Positions 1 to 9,088 of a stretch of 64,000 nucleotides of DNA are shown piece after piece; position 1 is the first letter of the stretch, and each line of letters begins with the position of its first letter. The notes beneath the pieces were generated by a model. That model had not been told where the DNA came from. It was given only the letters and a program-made list of their open reading frames with translations, and searched no databases. The position numbers were made by a program, and so were the translations under genes. Where the stretch lies: NCBI RefSeq assembly GCF_000591415.1, contig NZ_JEMF01000032.1, positions 17,034 to 81,033 of the forward strand, written 5' to 3'. The stretch comes from Cobetia crustatorum. GTDB taxonomy: Bacteria > Pseudomonadota > Gammaproteobacteria > Pseudomonadales > Halomonadaceae.

Positions 1-1130
1 CGAAGGGCGGTGTGACGAAACCAATCGCCGCACCGACCAGGAAGATGACCGAGAAGTGGATTGGGTCAACGCCTGCCTGTTGTGCGATAGGCGCAAGAAT
101 GGGCGCAAGAATGATCGTTACCGGCAGGCTCTCAAGGATCATACCTGCCAGCAGGATGATCAGCATGCAGGTGCCTAGCGTCAGATAGTAGTTGTCGATT
201 CCGCTGAGCAGTTCACTGAGTGCCTGACCTGCACCGAGTACTGATAGCAGTTGCTGCATGACGACGGAAATGGCGATCAGCGGTGCCAGCATTCCTGCAA
301 TCTGACCCGAGCGAAGCATGATGGTGGGCAGTTTCTTCAGGCTGATTTCCCGCGTGATCAAAAGCCCGGCGATCATGGTGAAACCGACCGTGATGGCGGC
401 GGCTTCCGTCGGTGAGAACTTGCCGGAATAGATGCCATAGATGACCACGCCAATGGTGGCAAAGCCCAGATAAGCCTTGCGTGCCAGCGTGGCACTGACG
501 CCCATCTTGAAGGGCTGAACCTGCCCCCAGCCATTTTTACGCGCCACCAGATAGCAGGCCACCATCATCGCGATCACCATCATGGCACCTGGCAGCATGC
601 CAGCGATGAACAGGTCACTGATCGACAGGTTCATCATGAAGCCATAGACGATGAAGATGATACTGGGCGGGATGATGATGCCCACCGTGCCGCCGGAAGC
701 TGCCGTCGCCGCCGCGAAGCGCTCGTCATAACCGTTCTTGACCATCTCCGGCTGCATGATCGAGCCGATGGTGGCGGTGGTGCCGGCATTGGAGCCGGAA
801 ATCGCCGCGAATAGGCCACAGGCCCCCAGTGTCGACATGCCCATGCCACCGCGTATCCAGCTCAGTGTGGAGTAGGAAAAGTCGGAGAGTCGTTTGGCAA
901 TCCCTGCGGCGTTGATCAAATCGCCGGTGAGGATGAACAGTGGCAGGGCCAGCAAGCCGAAGAAGCTTAGTCCCTGGAAGAGAGTGACGCCGACGTTGGC
1001 CAAGGTGAAGTCGATGACAAGACTGACGCCAACGACCCACAAGCCAATGACGAGGAAGATAGGCACGCCCAGCAGGAAGAAGGCCGTCACGCCTGCCGTG
1101 ATGAGGGAGATCCAGATACTGTCAGCCATG
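1..1130 (-). CDS. TRAP transporter large permease (DctM family), C-terminus cut by window edge
   Basis: This is the 12-helix-type large membrane subunit of a tripartite ATP-independent periplasmic (TRAP) transporter, which couples solute uptake to a cation gradient. Reading the minus strand from 1130 gives about 376 residues of repeated hydrophobic segments with family signatures: GLALPLFILTGDL near the N-terminus, GSNAGTTATIGS in the conserved loop, GIIIPPSI, and FSPTEAAAI. The family is about 430 residues, so roughly the last 50 lie beyond position 1. The start ATG has AAGGAG just upstream, inside the 9-bp gap after dctQ. Together with the two genes that precede it in transcription it forms a complete dctP-dctQ-dctM operon. 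The substrate cannot be read from this subunit. Confidence 0.93.
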
Positions 1131-1139
1131 ATGATCTCC

Positions 1140-1721
1140 TTAATCCATGATGGACGGTTGGAGGTTGAAGGACTCGCCACGGCGATACGTCAACCAGTCG
1201 GCGTAGAGGTTTTGCAGCACGCGATAGATGATCAGAATCCAGGCCAGTGGCGTGGCGAGGTAGAACCACCACTGCATGACGTTATCGGTGCCTGGCACGA
1301 TCGCGTAGTTGTTGTAGGCCAGCTCGACCTGAGTGGTGGTGAAGTAGATCACCATCATGCCGAAGCCAATCCACAGCACGGCATCAAGAATTAGGCAGGC
1401 GAACTGGCCGCCGCGCGGCAGCTTCATGCGGATCTCGTTGAGACTCAGGTGTGTGCGCTTCTTGACGTTGAGTGAGGCGCCGAACCAGGTCAGCCACAGG
1501 AACAGCAGTACGGGAATGCTGGTGCTCCAGGGAGCCTGCAGGCCGAAGAAGAAGCGGCGAATGACTTCGACGAAGATGATGCCGGCCATGCCGGAATAGG
1601 CGACCAGGATGATGACCTGTTCCAGATGGGCATCCAGCCACAGGAAGGGACGTGCCCAGGGGGCAGCCTTCTTGAGGGAGGGCTTGGTCGAGGGACGGCT
1701 GAATATGGTGGTATCGCCCAT
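1140..1721 (-). CDS. TRAP transporter small permease (DctQ family)
   Basis: The 193-residue product is the four-helix small membrane subunit that pairs with the DctM subunit. It shows hydrophobic segments around residues 35-60, 68-88, 110-135 and 150-175 and the family pattern of a tryptophan-rich loop between helices 2 and 3 (LWLTWFGASLNVKKRTHLS). I chose the ATG at 1721 because it overlaps the dctP stop as TAATG and has GGAGGGG right before it; an upstream GTG at 1733 would extend it by four residues without a ribosome site. It lies between dctP and dctM with a one-base overlap and a 9-bp gap, so translation is probably coupled. Confidence 0.93.
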   Translation of the reverse strand: MGDTTIFSRPSTKPSLKKAAPWARPFLWLDAHLEQVIILVAYSGMAGIIFVEVIRRFFFGLQAPWSTSIPVLLFLWLTWFGASLNVKKRTHLSLNEIRMKLPRGGQFACLILDAVLWIGFGMMVIYFTTTQVELAYNNYAIVPGTDNVMQWWFYLATPLAWILIIYRVLQNLYADWLTYRRGESFNLQPSIMD

Positions 1722-2947
1722 TACCCCCTCCACCAGCGCTGCGGCTTGACGTTGACGGCGGCCATGTCGCGGGGGATTTCACGCGCGACGCTGTGAATCT
1801 CTTTATAGATGTCGAGCCCACCCGACCAGCCATTGAGGCGTTCACGCCACTGCTCCCACGGTTCAGGATTGAATTCTGGCGCGCACATCTGTTCGGCGCG
1901 TGCACGTTCAGCATCGGAAAGCGGCGCCACACGTACATTGTTCTCGGCAAACACGGTGCCAGCCGCAGGATGCTCGGTGGCGCCGACGATTTCAAAGCGA
2001 CCTGCCTCGTTCATGCCTTGAGTGAAGATCTGCGCACAGTAGGCGGATTCCATCACCTGGTCCTGCAGCTCTGCCCCCAGGCTATTGAACTTGTCCAGGT
2101 TCATGCCGGTGTGCTCAGTCCCCGCGAAGAAGCGCAAATCGACAGCCTGTGACACCACCGGTGCCATGCCGGCATAGGCCACGGCGCTCATCCAGGTTTC
2201 GGCGCCATCTAGCAGGCCCTGACGCAGACCATCCAACGTCTCTTCCCATGCGACCGGTACCGGATTCAGGCCCAGTTGCTCCATGGCGATACGGCCCATC
2301 TGGGTGCCGGTCACACGGTTCTTGGTGCCTTTGAGCTGATCGATGCTGGTGACGAGCGGGCGGTCTTGCCACTTCAAGCCGAGCATGATGCCGCGTAGAT
2401 CACAGTGGGTGAACAGGAATTGCAGGTTATGGCGCTCGCGCAGCGGTTGGCGTAGCAGTTGCTCACTTTTCTTGTGATAGAAGAAGTGGAACATGGAGGC
2501 GACGGTCGGGAACATGTACGCGAAATCGAGCACATTCAGATAGGGCGCACTGCCGGAGGAATTCTGGGTCGAGGCTGAATAGATATCGACGATGCCTTGC
2601 TGTGTCTTGCCTACGCAATCGAGCTGATTACAGACTTCGTTGCTGCCCATGAATTCGACACGGATGGCGCCATTGGTGCGCTCTTCCAGATCACGCGCGA
2701 AGAACAGCTGACCAGACTTCTGAATATCGAGGTTGCGCTCGTTGAAGCCTGAAGCACCGAAGCGCAGCTGGAATTTGGGCGCGGTCTTGTAGCGTTTCTG
2801 CTGCTGCTCATCTGCGGCGCGAGCCAGTGTGGAGGCGGTCAGACCCACTCCGAGACCTGATGCGGCCAAGAGGGTCGAGGTTAGTCCGAAGCGTCCAGAG
2901 ATATTGAGAAAGTCACGGCGAGACAGCTTGCTGAGTGGCGTAGGCAT
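1721..2947 (-). CDS. TRAP transporter solute-binding protein (DctP family), Tat-type signal
   Basis: The 408-residue periplasmic receptor delivers solute to the DctQM permease. The N-terminus carries a twin-arginine motif, SRRDFLNISG, followed by a hydrophobic stretch and an ARA cleavage-like site near residue 43, suggesting Tat export of a folded protein. The mature part has DctP-family landmarks: GSNEVCNQ, a conserved arginine region RVTGTQMGRIAMEQLGLNPVPV that in the family contacts the carboxylate or sulfonate of the ligand, and LDGLRQGLLDGAETW. It is the first gene of the dctPQM operon and diverges from the GMC dehydrogenase. The family covers C4-dicarboxylates, sialic acid, ectoine and isethionate, so the ligand is open. 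Confidence 0.93.
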   Translation of the reverse strand: MPTPLSKLSRRDFLNISGRFGLTSTLLAASGLGVGLTASTLARAADEQQQKRYKTAPKFQLRFGASGFNERNLDIQKSGQLFFARDLEERTNGAIRVEFMGSNEVCNQLDCVGKTQQGIVDIYSASTQNSSGSAPYLNVLDFAYMFPTVASMFHFFYHKKSEQLLRQPLRERHNLQFLFTHCDLRGIMLGLKWQDRPLVTSIDQLKGTKNRVTGTQMGRIAMEQLGLNPVPVAWEETLDGLRQGLLDGAETWMSAVAYAGMAPVVSQAVDLRFFAGTEHTGMNLDKFNSLGAELQDQVMESAYCAQIFTQGMNEAGRFEIVGATEHPAAGTVFAENNVRVAPLSDAERARAEQMCAPEFNPEPWEQWRERLNGWSGGLDIYKEIHSVAREIPRDMAAVNVKPQRWWRG

Positions 2948-3115
2948 GGTAGTGCTCCCGGTGTTGTGTTTGCTTTTGTGGTGGGATGCAGGTCTTGCTG
3001 ATGCTCCGTGGCGTCACGTCACGGGCGTTGTCTCAGCATTTTCTTGGCGTTTTCGAGCTGTGCTATGCATGTGTACTTTTGACTAACTCTCTAGCCGTAC
3101 ATCGCGCTTTAGCAA

Positions 3116-3231
3116 CGAGACAAATCTCAATGTAGGGCAGTTATCTTGATTTGGCAAAATTATCGAGACAGTACGTTTCGTATTTGACGAATTTTGTTTT
3201 CGATACCATTATTACGAGACAAAATGTCTCA
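3116..3231. promoter_or_regulatory. Three GAGAC/GTCTC inverted-repeat operator candidates between dctP and the GMC gene
   Basis: Three related dyads are visible: CGAGACAAATCTCA (3116-3129), CGAGACAGTACGTTTCG (3164-3180) and CGAGACAAAATGTCTCA (3215-3231). The third is a perfect GAGAC-N5-GTCTC palindrome, the second is imperfect and the first has a shorter spacer. Their centres are about 50 bp apart. The third lies directly in front of the dehydrogenase start codons, so a bound repressor would block transcription or early elongation. The regulator itself is not adjacent in this window. Confidence 0.6.
3184..3212 (+). promoter_or_regulatory. Candidate sigma-70 promoter for the GMC dehydrogenase
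   Basis: TTGACG at 3184-3189 and CATTAT at 3207-3212 are separated by 17 bp, giving a start point near 3219, inside the third GAGAC dyad. The match is 5/6 and 4/6 to consensus. The location between operators 2 and 3 fits a repressible promoter. Confidence 0.4.
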
Positions 3232-3248
3232 ATATGGTTGAGAAAATA

Positions 3249-4931
3249 ATGAAAACAATACGTTATGCCAACGAAGACGTCACAACCACCTACGACTACA
3301 TCGTGATCGGTGCAGGTTCTGCCGGCTGCGTGGTCGCCAATCGCCTTACGGAAGACCCGTCAATCAAGGTGTTATTGCTTGAAGCGGGTGGTTCAGACTG
3401 GAATCCATGGATTCATGTGCCAGTCGGCTATTTCAAGACCATGCACAATCCGGCGACGGACTGGTGCTATCTCACTGATCCTGATTCGGGAATCAATGGC
3501 CGTCGCCTGCAATGGCCGCGCGGCAAGGTCTTGGGTGGTTCCAGTTCACTCAATGGCCTGTTGTACATTCGCGGTCAGCACGAGGATTACGATGACTGGG
3601 CGGCGGCAGGTAATCAGGGTTGGGATTTCAAGTCGGTGCTGCCGTATTTTCGCAAGTCGGAATGTCAGGCGCGTGGTGCCGATAAATGGCATGGCACTGA
3701 TGGGCCGCTGCATGTATCGGATTTGCGTCTCAAGCGTGAGATCGCCGAACGATTCATCGAGGCGGCCATTCAGACGGGTATTCCGCTCAATAAAGATGTC
3801 AATGGTGAGCGTCAGGAGGGAGTGGGCTATTTCCAGCAGACGACCCATAGGGGCCTGCGTTGCAGCACCGCCAAGGCGTTTTTGCGTCCAGCGCTGACGC
3901 GCGGCAACCTGACGCTGGCCAAGCATGCCCATTGCCGACGCGTGCTGCTTGAGGGCAAGCATGTCATCGGCGTGGAGTATGAAGTGAAAGGCAAGGTGTC
4001 ACGCGCACTGGCACAGCGTGAAGTCGTGCTCTCCAGTGGCGCCATTGGCAGCCCGCAGATTCTGCAGTGCTCCGGCATCGGTGATCCAAGGCACCTGGCC
4101 AGTGTCGGGGTCGAATGTCTGCATGAGTTGCCGGGGGTTGGCGAGAATCTGCAAGACCACCTTCAGGTGCGACTGGTCTTCAAGACCCAATGCCGCACGC
4201 TGAATGATGAGGTGAGAAGTCCGCTAAAGAAGCTGGCGGTCGGCACCCAGTACCTCTTCACGCGTACGGGGCCGCTGACGTTGGCGGCCAGTCAGGTGTG
4301 TGCCTTTACCCAGTCACGTGAAGGACTGACACGCCCGGATATCCAGTTCCACATGCAGCCATTGAGTGCCGACAAGCCGGCAGATGGCGTGCATCCCTTC
4401 TCTGCCTTTACCTCTTCGGTGTGCCAGCTGCGTCCCCATAGCCGTGGTTATGTGCGCATCACCAGCGCCGATGCCAGCGTGTATCCCTCCATTCAGCCCA
4501 ATTACCTCAGCGCTGAGGAAGACCGCCGTGTCGTGGTAGATGCCGTCAAGGTGGCACGTCGTATCGCTCAGGCAGCGCCGCTGGCGGCGGTCATCAGTGA
4601 AGAGTATGTCCCTGGAGCCCAGTACCAGAGCGATGAAGAGCTGTTGGAAGCCGCGCGCCAGTTCAGCCAGACCATCTATCACCCGGCGGGCACCTGCAAG
4701 ATGGGCAATGATGCGCTGGCGGTGGTCGATGATGAACTGCGCGTGCACGGACTGAGAGGGCTGCGGGTGGTTGATGCCTCGATCATGCCGGTCATCGTCT
4801 CCGGCAATACCAATGCGCCCACCATCATGATCGCCGAGAAAGCCTCGGACATGATCAAGCTGCCCAGCTCGAGATGGCCAAAGCCAGCTAACGCGATTCA
4901 GCGCCGCTATCAGGCGTTCATTGCTTCCTGA
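3249..4931 (+). CDS. GMC-family FAD-dependent alcohol dehydrogenase (choline dehydrogenase-like)
   Basis: The product (560 residues from this start) belongs to the glucose-methanol-choline oxidoreductases, which oxidise a primary alcohol to an aldehyde using FAD. The N-terminus has the dinucleotide-binding motif [14 protein letters not shown], followed by the PROSITE-type [18 protein letters not shown] loop and [17 protein letters not shown]; the C-terminus has the catalytic-His region HPAGTCKMG and [16 protein letters not shown]. No signal peptide is seen. An in-frame ATG at 3234 has no ribosome site, whereas 3249 has a weak GAGAA in front, so I prefer 3249. It is followed after 25 bp by the YeiH-type exporter, and faces a TRAP importer. 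BetA-like choline oxidation is possible, but no betB or betI is present; an alcohol-sulfonate such as isethionate (IseJ-like) is an inferred alternative. Confidence 0.9.
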   Translation: MKTIRYANEDVTTTYDYIVIGAGSAGCVVANRLTEDPSIKVLLLEAGGSDWNPWIHVPVGYFKTMHNPATDWCYLTDPDSGINGRRLQWPRGKVLGGSSSLNGLLYIRGQHEDYDDWAAAGNQGWDFKSVLPYFRKSECQARGADKWHGTDGPLHVSDLRLKREIAERFIEAAIQTGIPLNKDVNGERQEGVGYFQQTTHRGLRCSTAKAFLRPALTRGNLTLAKHAHCRRVLLEGKHVIGVEYEVKGKVSRALAQREVVLSSGAIGSPQILQCSGIGDPRHLASVGVECLHELPGVGENLQDHLQVRLVFKTQCRTLNDEVRSPLKKLAVGTQYLFTRTGPLTLAASQVCAFTQSREGLTRPDIQFHMQPLSADKPADGVHPFSAFTSSVCQLRPHSRGYVRITSADASVYPSIQPNYLSAEEDRRVVVDAVKVARRIAQAAPLAAVISEEYVPGAQYQSDEELLEAARQFSQTIYHPAGTCKMGNDALAVVDDELRVHGLRGLRVVDASIMPVIVSGNTNAPTIMIAEKASDMIKLPSSRWPKPANAIQRRYQAFIAS

Positions 4932-4956
4932 ATTCAGGTTTTTATGAGGTGTTAGC

Positions 4957-6036
4957 GTGGCCAATAACGATAATTCATCTTCATTGCTCGACAAGCCGAC
5001 GGTGACCGACACATCGTCAGCGCCTCTGCGCAAGCTGGAAGCGTGCGTGCGGGCCGTCATGCCCGGCTTGCTGATCTGCATCATCATTGCGCTTGCCACC
5101 ACTTTCATTGCTGATCACTACGGCGGCCCCACGCTGCTGTATGCGCTGCTGTTTGGCATGTCGCTGCACTTTCTATCCGAAGACGGGCCATGTCGCGCCG
5201 GCATCGAATTTGCCTCCAAGACGGTGCTGCGCATCGGCGTGGCGCTATTGGGCGTCCGCATCACGCTTGAGCAGGTGGCGAGTCTCGGTGTGGGCCCCGT
5301 CATCACGGTCATTCTTGGCGTGGTCGCCACCATCATGTTCGGGGCACTGCTGGCGCGACTGATGGGGCTGGACCGTGAGATGGGCCTGCTGACGGGCGGT
5401 TCGGTCGCGATCTGTGGCGCTTCTGCGGCACTGGCGCTGTCGGCGGTGATGCCGCGCAACGCCACCAGTGAGCGTCACACCATCATGACGGTGGTCGGTG
5501 TAACGACACTGTCGACCATCGCGATGATCACCTATCCGCTGATCGTGAGAGTGCTGGGGCTGGACGATGCCGAAGCCGGTATCTTTCTCGGCGGCACCAT
5601 TCATGATGTGGCGCAGGTAGTCGGGGCGGGCTATATCATTTCCGAGCACACCGGCGATGTCTCCACCTTCGTGAAGCTACTGCGCGTGGCGATGCTAGTG
5701 CCAGCGGTGATGGTCTTCATGCTGCTGTTCCGCAATGCGCGTCAGGCCAATGGTGATGAAGGTGGCAAGGTGCCGATGTTCCCCACCTTCCTGATTGCCT
5801 TCGTGGTGCTGGTATTGATCAACAGTCTCGGCTGGGTGCCGTCTGTCGTGGTGGATGGCTTCACTGACATGTCACGTTGGTGTCTGGTCGCGGCCATTGC
5901 GGCGCTGGGCGTCAAGACGTCGTTTCAGAAGCTGGCAGTGGTGGGCTGGAAGCCCGTCATCCTGATGGTGCTCGAGACCGTCTTCCTGCTGGTGCTGGTC
6001 ACGCTGTGCATCAAGTTCGGACTGGCGAGCATCTGA
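4957..6036 (+). CDS. YeiH/UPF0324-family putative sulfate exporter
   Basis: The 359-residue integral membrane protein matches the YeiH family (PF03601), called the putative sulfate exporter family because members sit with genes for sulfonate dissimilation. About ten hydrophobic segments are seen, with the family landmarks VLRIGVALLGVRITL, GGSVAICGASAALAL and FLGGTIHDVAQVVGAG. Translation starts at GTG 4957, with GAGGT eight bases upstream. It lies 25 bp after the GMC dehydrogenase and is almost certainly in the same transcript. Function in the family is supported mainly by context, so sulfate or sulfite export is a hypothesis. A hairpin follows the gene. Confidence 0.85.
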   Translation: MANNDNSSSLLDKPTVTDTSSAPLRKLEACVRAVMPGLLICIIIALATTFIADHYGGPTLLYALLFGMSLHFLSEDGPCRAGIEFASKTVLRIGVALLGVRITLEQVASLGVGPVITVILGVVATIMFGALLARLMGLDREMGLLTGGSVAICGASAALALSAVMPRNATSERHTIMTVVGVTTLSTIAMITYPLIVRVLGLDDAEAGIFLGGTIHDVAQVVGAGYIISEHTGDVSTFVKLLRVAMLVPAVMVFMLLFRNARQANGDEGGKVPMFPTFLIAFVVLVLINSLGWVPSVVVDGFTDMSRWCLVAAIAALGVKTSFQKLAVVGWKPVILMVLETVFLLVLVTLCIKFGLASI

Positions 6037-6053
6037 TCCCCTTGATGTTGCCA

Positions 6054-6087
6054 AGACGAGCCCTGCCATCATTGGCAGGGCTCGTCT
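6054..6087 (+). terminator. Perfect 15-bp hairpin after the exporter gene
   Basis: AGACGAGCCCTGCCA (6054-6068) pairs perfectly with TGGCAGGGCTCGTCT (6073-6087) across a TCAT loop. There is no run of T afterwards (CATTGGG), so it may act as a Rho-assisted terminator or 3-prime stabilising stem rather than a classic intrinsic terminator. Confidence 0.55.
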
Positions 6088-6224
6088 CATTGGGACTACA
6101 GGCGGCGCAGCAAGTACTCATATAGAGAGCTGATCACCCCGATGCACCGCGTCAATTGCTTCCTGGCTCACGAGTCGTATGATCACCTTCAACCTGCGCC
6201 TGACGCGTGGTCGGGGTGGCTCTC

Positions 6225-6266
6225 TCAGTGGGGCGCTCTGTGCCATCAGTGGAGCGCTCAGTGCCT
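6225..6266. repeat. Two tandem 21-bp repeats upstream of trxC
   Basis: TCAGTGGGGCGCTCTGTGCCA (6225-6245, given here as one unit) is followed directly by a second copy differing at three positions (6246-6266). They end about 20 bp before the thioredoxin start and contain AGCGCT cores. Confidence 0.6.
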
Positions 6267-6288
6267 ATTCTTCTCCTGGAGTCCGATG

Positions 6289-6726
6289 ATGTCCGAATCT
6301 CTTGTGCTGGCTTGCCCGCAGTGTCTTGCCCTCAATCGCGTGGCCACCGAGCGTTTGAATGACAACCCCAGTTGCGGGAAATGCAGCAGTGCCATGTTGC
6401 CTGAGGCGCCGCTGGAGCTGACCAGTGCCAATTACGAGGCACTGGTCGTGCGCAGCGAGCTGCCGATCGTGATCGACTTCTGGGCCAGCTGGTGTGGTCC
6501 GTGCAAGACGATGGGACCGATCTTCAATGGCGTCGCCGCTGAAATGGGCACCCGGATGCGCTTCGCCAAGATCGATACCGAAGCCCAACAGGCGTTGGCG
6601 GGTCGTTTCGGCATCCGTAGCATTCCGACGCTGATGGTGATGAAGAAGGGGCAGGAGTTAGCACGTCAGGCCGGCGTGATGCAGGCAGGGCAGCTCAAGC
6701 AGTGGCTGGCACCGCACACTGTCTGA
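6289..6726 (+). CDS. trxC: Thioredoxin 2 (TrxC-like) with N-terminal zinc-finger
   Basis: The 145-residue protein is a cytoplasmic disulfide reductase of the TrxC type. The first ~40 residues contain two CxxC pairs, CPQC and CGKC, that bind zinc in TrxC, and the thioredoxin fold follows with the active site FWASWCGPCK and the cis-proline region IRSIPTLMVMKKG. The reading frame is open back to 6142, but the two ATGs at 6286/6289 follow GGAG at a proper distance and match the family N-terminus, so the longer form is rejected. The zinc residues and length agree with E. coli TrxC (139 residues). It stands alone, convergent with the SDR gene. Confidence 0.92.
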   Translation: MSESLVLACPQCLALNRVATERLNDNPSCGKCSSAMLPEAPLELTSANYEALVVRSELPIVIDFWASWCGPCKTMGPIFNGVAAEMGTRMRFAKIDTEAQQALAGRFGIRSIPTLMVMKKGQELARQAGVMQAGQLKQWLAPHTV

Positions 6727-6752
6727 GGAGACCTCACCTCGCAGTGGCCTGA

Positions 6753-7541
6753 TTACTCCTGGTAGATCATCTTGCGTGTCATGCCGCCATCGACGACGTG
6801 ATTCTGGCCAGTGATGAAGCCGGCCTTGTCCGAGATCAGGAAGGCGACCAGCGAAGCGATGTCCTCGACATGACCGACACGACCCACCGGATGCTGGGCG
6901 TGGTCCTGCGCGCTCAGCGTCTCTGGCTGTGCCGTCTTCTGCCAGTCTGAGACGTCAATCCAGCCGGGACTGACGGCATTGACGCGAATCTCGGGCCCCA
7001 GGCTCATGGCCATGGCGTGGGTGAGGGCGACGATGCCACCTTTGCTGGCGGCGTAGGCTTCGCTGTCTGGTTCTGATTGCAGTGCGCGGCTGGAGGCCAT
7101 GTTGATGATGCTGCCGCCATGCTCGCGCAGATGACGCGCCGCATGCTTGGCGGTCAGAAAGCTGCTGGTCAGGCTGGTATCCAGCACGCGGTGCCAGCTG
7201 TCGAGCGACAGGCTTTCCAGTGCGCCCTGAAAGGGATTGGCGATCGCGGCATTGTTGATCACGGCGTCCAGTCGGCCAAATACCTCAACCGTCTGCGCGA
7301 TACTGGCCGCGACGGCGGATTCATCGCACACATCGACAGTCTGAAAGCTCAGGCGTGTGTTGCTGTCTTCTTGCTGCGCTTTGCATTGATCGGCGAGGTA
7401 TTGCTCGCCAGCCTCATGGTCGATATCCACCACCATCACTTGCCAGCCGTTGGCGAGTAGGTGGTCGCTGATGCCGCGCCCGATGCCTTGTGCGCCGCCG
7501 GTGATGTAGGCCACTTTCCGAGGGGAGTGCGTGAGTGTCAT
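6753..7541 (-). CDS. SDR-family NAD(P)-dependent oxidoreductase
   Basis: The 262-residue protein is a classical short-chain dehydrogenase. The Rossmann motif TGGAQGIGRGI is at residues ~15-25, the NNAA motif near 90, the active-site Ser in IINMASSRA and the catalytic Tyr-x-x-x-Lys in AYAASKGG; the C-terminus has FITGQNHVVDGGM, typical of the family. The acidic residue after beta-2 (VDIDHE) suggests NAD(H) rather than NADP(H). It is monocistronic by spacing and convergent with trxC only 26 bp away. The substrate cannot be predicted. Confidence 0.88.
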   Translation of the reverse strand: MTLTHSPRKVAYITGGAQGIGRGISDHLLANGWQVMVVDIDHEAGEQYLADQCKAQQEDSNTRLSFQTVDVCDESAVAASIAQTVEVFGRLDAVINNAAIANPFQGALESLSLDSWHRVLDTSLTSSFLTAKHAARHLREHGGSIINMASSRALQSEPDSEAYAASKGGIVALTHAMAMSLGPEIRVNAVSPGWIDVSDWQKTAQPETLSAQDHAQHPVGRVGHVEDIASLVAFLISDKAGFITGQNHVVDGGMTRKMIYQE

Positions 7542-7606
7542 GCGGGAGCCCTTGTGCGTGTTTCAGGTGAAGTCTGGACTGAGTGTGTTCAGGAACTGTC
7601 AGAATG

Positions 7607-7645
7607 AAAAGCGCCCCGCCGGGCAATGTCCGGTGGGGCGCTTTT
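7607..7645 (-). terminator. Intrinsic terminator downstream of the PhnA-like gene
   Basis: An A-run, a GC-rich stem (AAAAGCGCCCC... / ...GGGGCGCTTTT) and flanking T/A tracts make a bidirectional hairpin between the PhnA-like gene and the SDR gene. On the minus strand it lies 34 bp after the phnA-like stop. Confidence 0.85.
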
Positions 7646-7678
7646 CAGTGTACTGCTGAGAGGTGAATTCGCGACGAA

Positions 7679-8014
7679 TCAGACCTTCTTGACGAAGATG
7701 GACTTGAGCTTCATCGGGCCAACGCCATCGACCTTGCAGTCGATATCGTGATCCCCTTCGATCAGACGGATGTTCTTGACCTTGGTGCCAACCTTGACGA
7801 CGGAAGAGGTGCCCTTGATCTTCAAATCCTTGATCACGGTGACGGTATCGCCATCGACCAGCTCATTGCCATTGGCATCACGGAACACCGGACCCGTCTC
7901 TTCGGCAACGGCTTCCTTTGACCACTCGTGGGCACACTCAGGGCAGACGAACTGCATGCCGTCGTCGTAGGTGAATTCGGAATTGCAGGCCGGGCAATGG
8001 GGGAGGGCGCTCAT
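7679..8014 (-). CDS. yjdM: PhnA/YjdM-family zinc-ribbon protein
   Basis: The 111-residue protein has an N-terminal zinc ribbon (CPAC at residue 8, CPEC at residue 24) followed by an SH3-like beta domain with [18 protein letters not shown], the signature of the PhnA/YjdM family. Despite the historic name 'alkylphosphonate uptake', the E. coli homologue is outside the phn operon and its role is unknown. The ATG at 8014 has AAGGAA eight bases upstream; the open frame to 8164 is not used because the family starts with this zinc ribbon. The gene stands alone, with its own terminator. Confidence 0.9.
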   Translation of the reverse strand: MSALPHCPACNSEFTYDDGMQFVCPECAHEWSKEAVAEETGPVFRDANGNELVDGDTVTVIKDLKIKGTSSVVKVGTKVKNIRLIEGDHDIDCKVDGVGPMKLKSIFVKKV

Positions 8015-8177
8015 GACGGTTTCCTTGGCGGTCCGCCGAGGCGGATGACGTAATGGAAGAAGGCACGCATCGAGCTCAAGCGGTGCGCGAACGCCGGCAA
8101 GCCTACACCGATTGCCGGGTAGCATCCATGGACTGCGGCCCTTGGTCGCAACGGTGGCCGTCAATACCGGGACATCA

Positions 8178-9086
8178 TCACTTTGCCATCAGGGCCTGGC
8201 CGACTTTCGAGCCATTGGCGCGGCCCAGTTGACGACTGATCCAGTCGCCGGTGCGCGCAAGCTGAGCGAGATTCACGCCACTGTCGATCCCCAATCCTTC
8301 CAGCAGGTAGATCACATCTTCGGTCGCAACGTTGCCCGAGGCGCCTTTGGCGTAAGGGCATCCCCCCAGGCCTGCCACGGAACTGTCGATGACCGAGATC
8401 CCTTCTTCCATAACGGTGTACAGGTTAGTGAGCGCTTGCCCATAGGTGTCATGAAAGTGTGCAGCGAGGCGTTCAACAGACACTTCACGGGTGACGGCTT
8501 CCAGCAGGCGCTTGGCCTTGAGCGGCGTGCCGGTGCCGATGGTGTCGCCCAGCGAAACTTCGTAACAGCCCATGTCGCTCAGTTCGCGCGCGACAGCGGC
8601 GACCTGCAAAGGCGAGATCTCTCCCTCATAGGGACAGCCCATCACGCAGGAGACATAACCGCGTACGCGCACGCCGGCCTCAAGCGCGCGTTCCATCACC
8701 GGCGCAAAGCGTGCCAGCGACTCGGCAATCGAGCAGTTGATGTTGCGCTGCGAGAAGGACTCGCTGGCGGCACCAAATACCGCCACTTCGCGAACACCGC
8801 ACTCCAGGGCAGCCTCAAGTCCCTTCAAATTTGGTGTGAGGGCGGAGTAAGTGGTTACTGACTTTTCACCCTCCATCGCCAATGCCTGCATGATCTCGCG
8901 ATGATCAGCCATCTGCGGCACCCACTTGGGCGATACGAAGCTGGCGGCTTCTATATGACGCAGGCCACTCTCCGAGAGCTTGCGAATCAGCGCTAACTTG
9001 GTCGCGGTATCGACCGGGGTTGGCTCATTCTGCAGGCCATCACGCGCGCCTACCTCGACAATTCGTACGTTTTCAGGGAAGTGCAT
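8178..9086 (-). CDS. liuE: Hydroxymethylglutaryl-CoA lyase, last gene of the leucine operon
   Basis: The 302-residue enzyme cleaves HMG-CoA to acetoacetate and acetyl-CoA, the end of leucine catabolism. A TIM-barrel is recognisable from [12 protein letters not shown] (metal and substrate Asp/Arg) near the N-terminus, [11 protein letters not shown] mid-way, HFHDTYGQ (metal-binding His pair), and the catalytic-cysteine loop [14 protein letters not shown] near residue 265. The ATG at 9086 has AGGAG nine bases upstream; a GTG at 9092 is too close to that site. The start is just past the liuD stop, so the genes are translationally coupled. It is the fifth gene of liuABCDE. Confidence 0.95.
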   Translation of the reverse strand: MHFPENVRIVEVGARDGLQNEPTPVDTATKLALIRKLSESGLRHIEAASFVSPKWVPQMADHREIMQALAMEGEKSVTTYSALTPNLKGLEAALECGVREVAVFGAASESFSQRNINCSIAESLARFAPVMERALEAGVRVRGYVSCVMGCPYEGEISPLQVAAVARELSDMGCYEVSLGDTIGTGTPLKAKRLLEAVTREVSVERLAAHFHDTYGQALTNLYTVMEEGISVIDSSVAGLGGCPYAKGASGNVATEDVIYLLEGLGIDSGVNLAQLARTGDWISRQLGRANGSKVGQALMAK

Positions 9087-9088
9087 GC

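Noticed and set aside
6142..6288. N-terminal extension of the thioredoxin
   Set aside because: No ribosome site, contains the 21-bp tandem repeat, and the family begins at the zinc-finger segment.
8112..8861. 249-residue plus-strand frame opposite liuE
   Set aside because: Shadow of the HMG-CoA lyase gene; no recognisable protein features.
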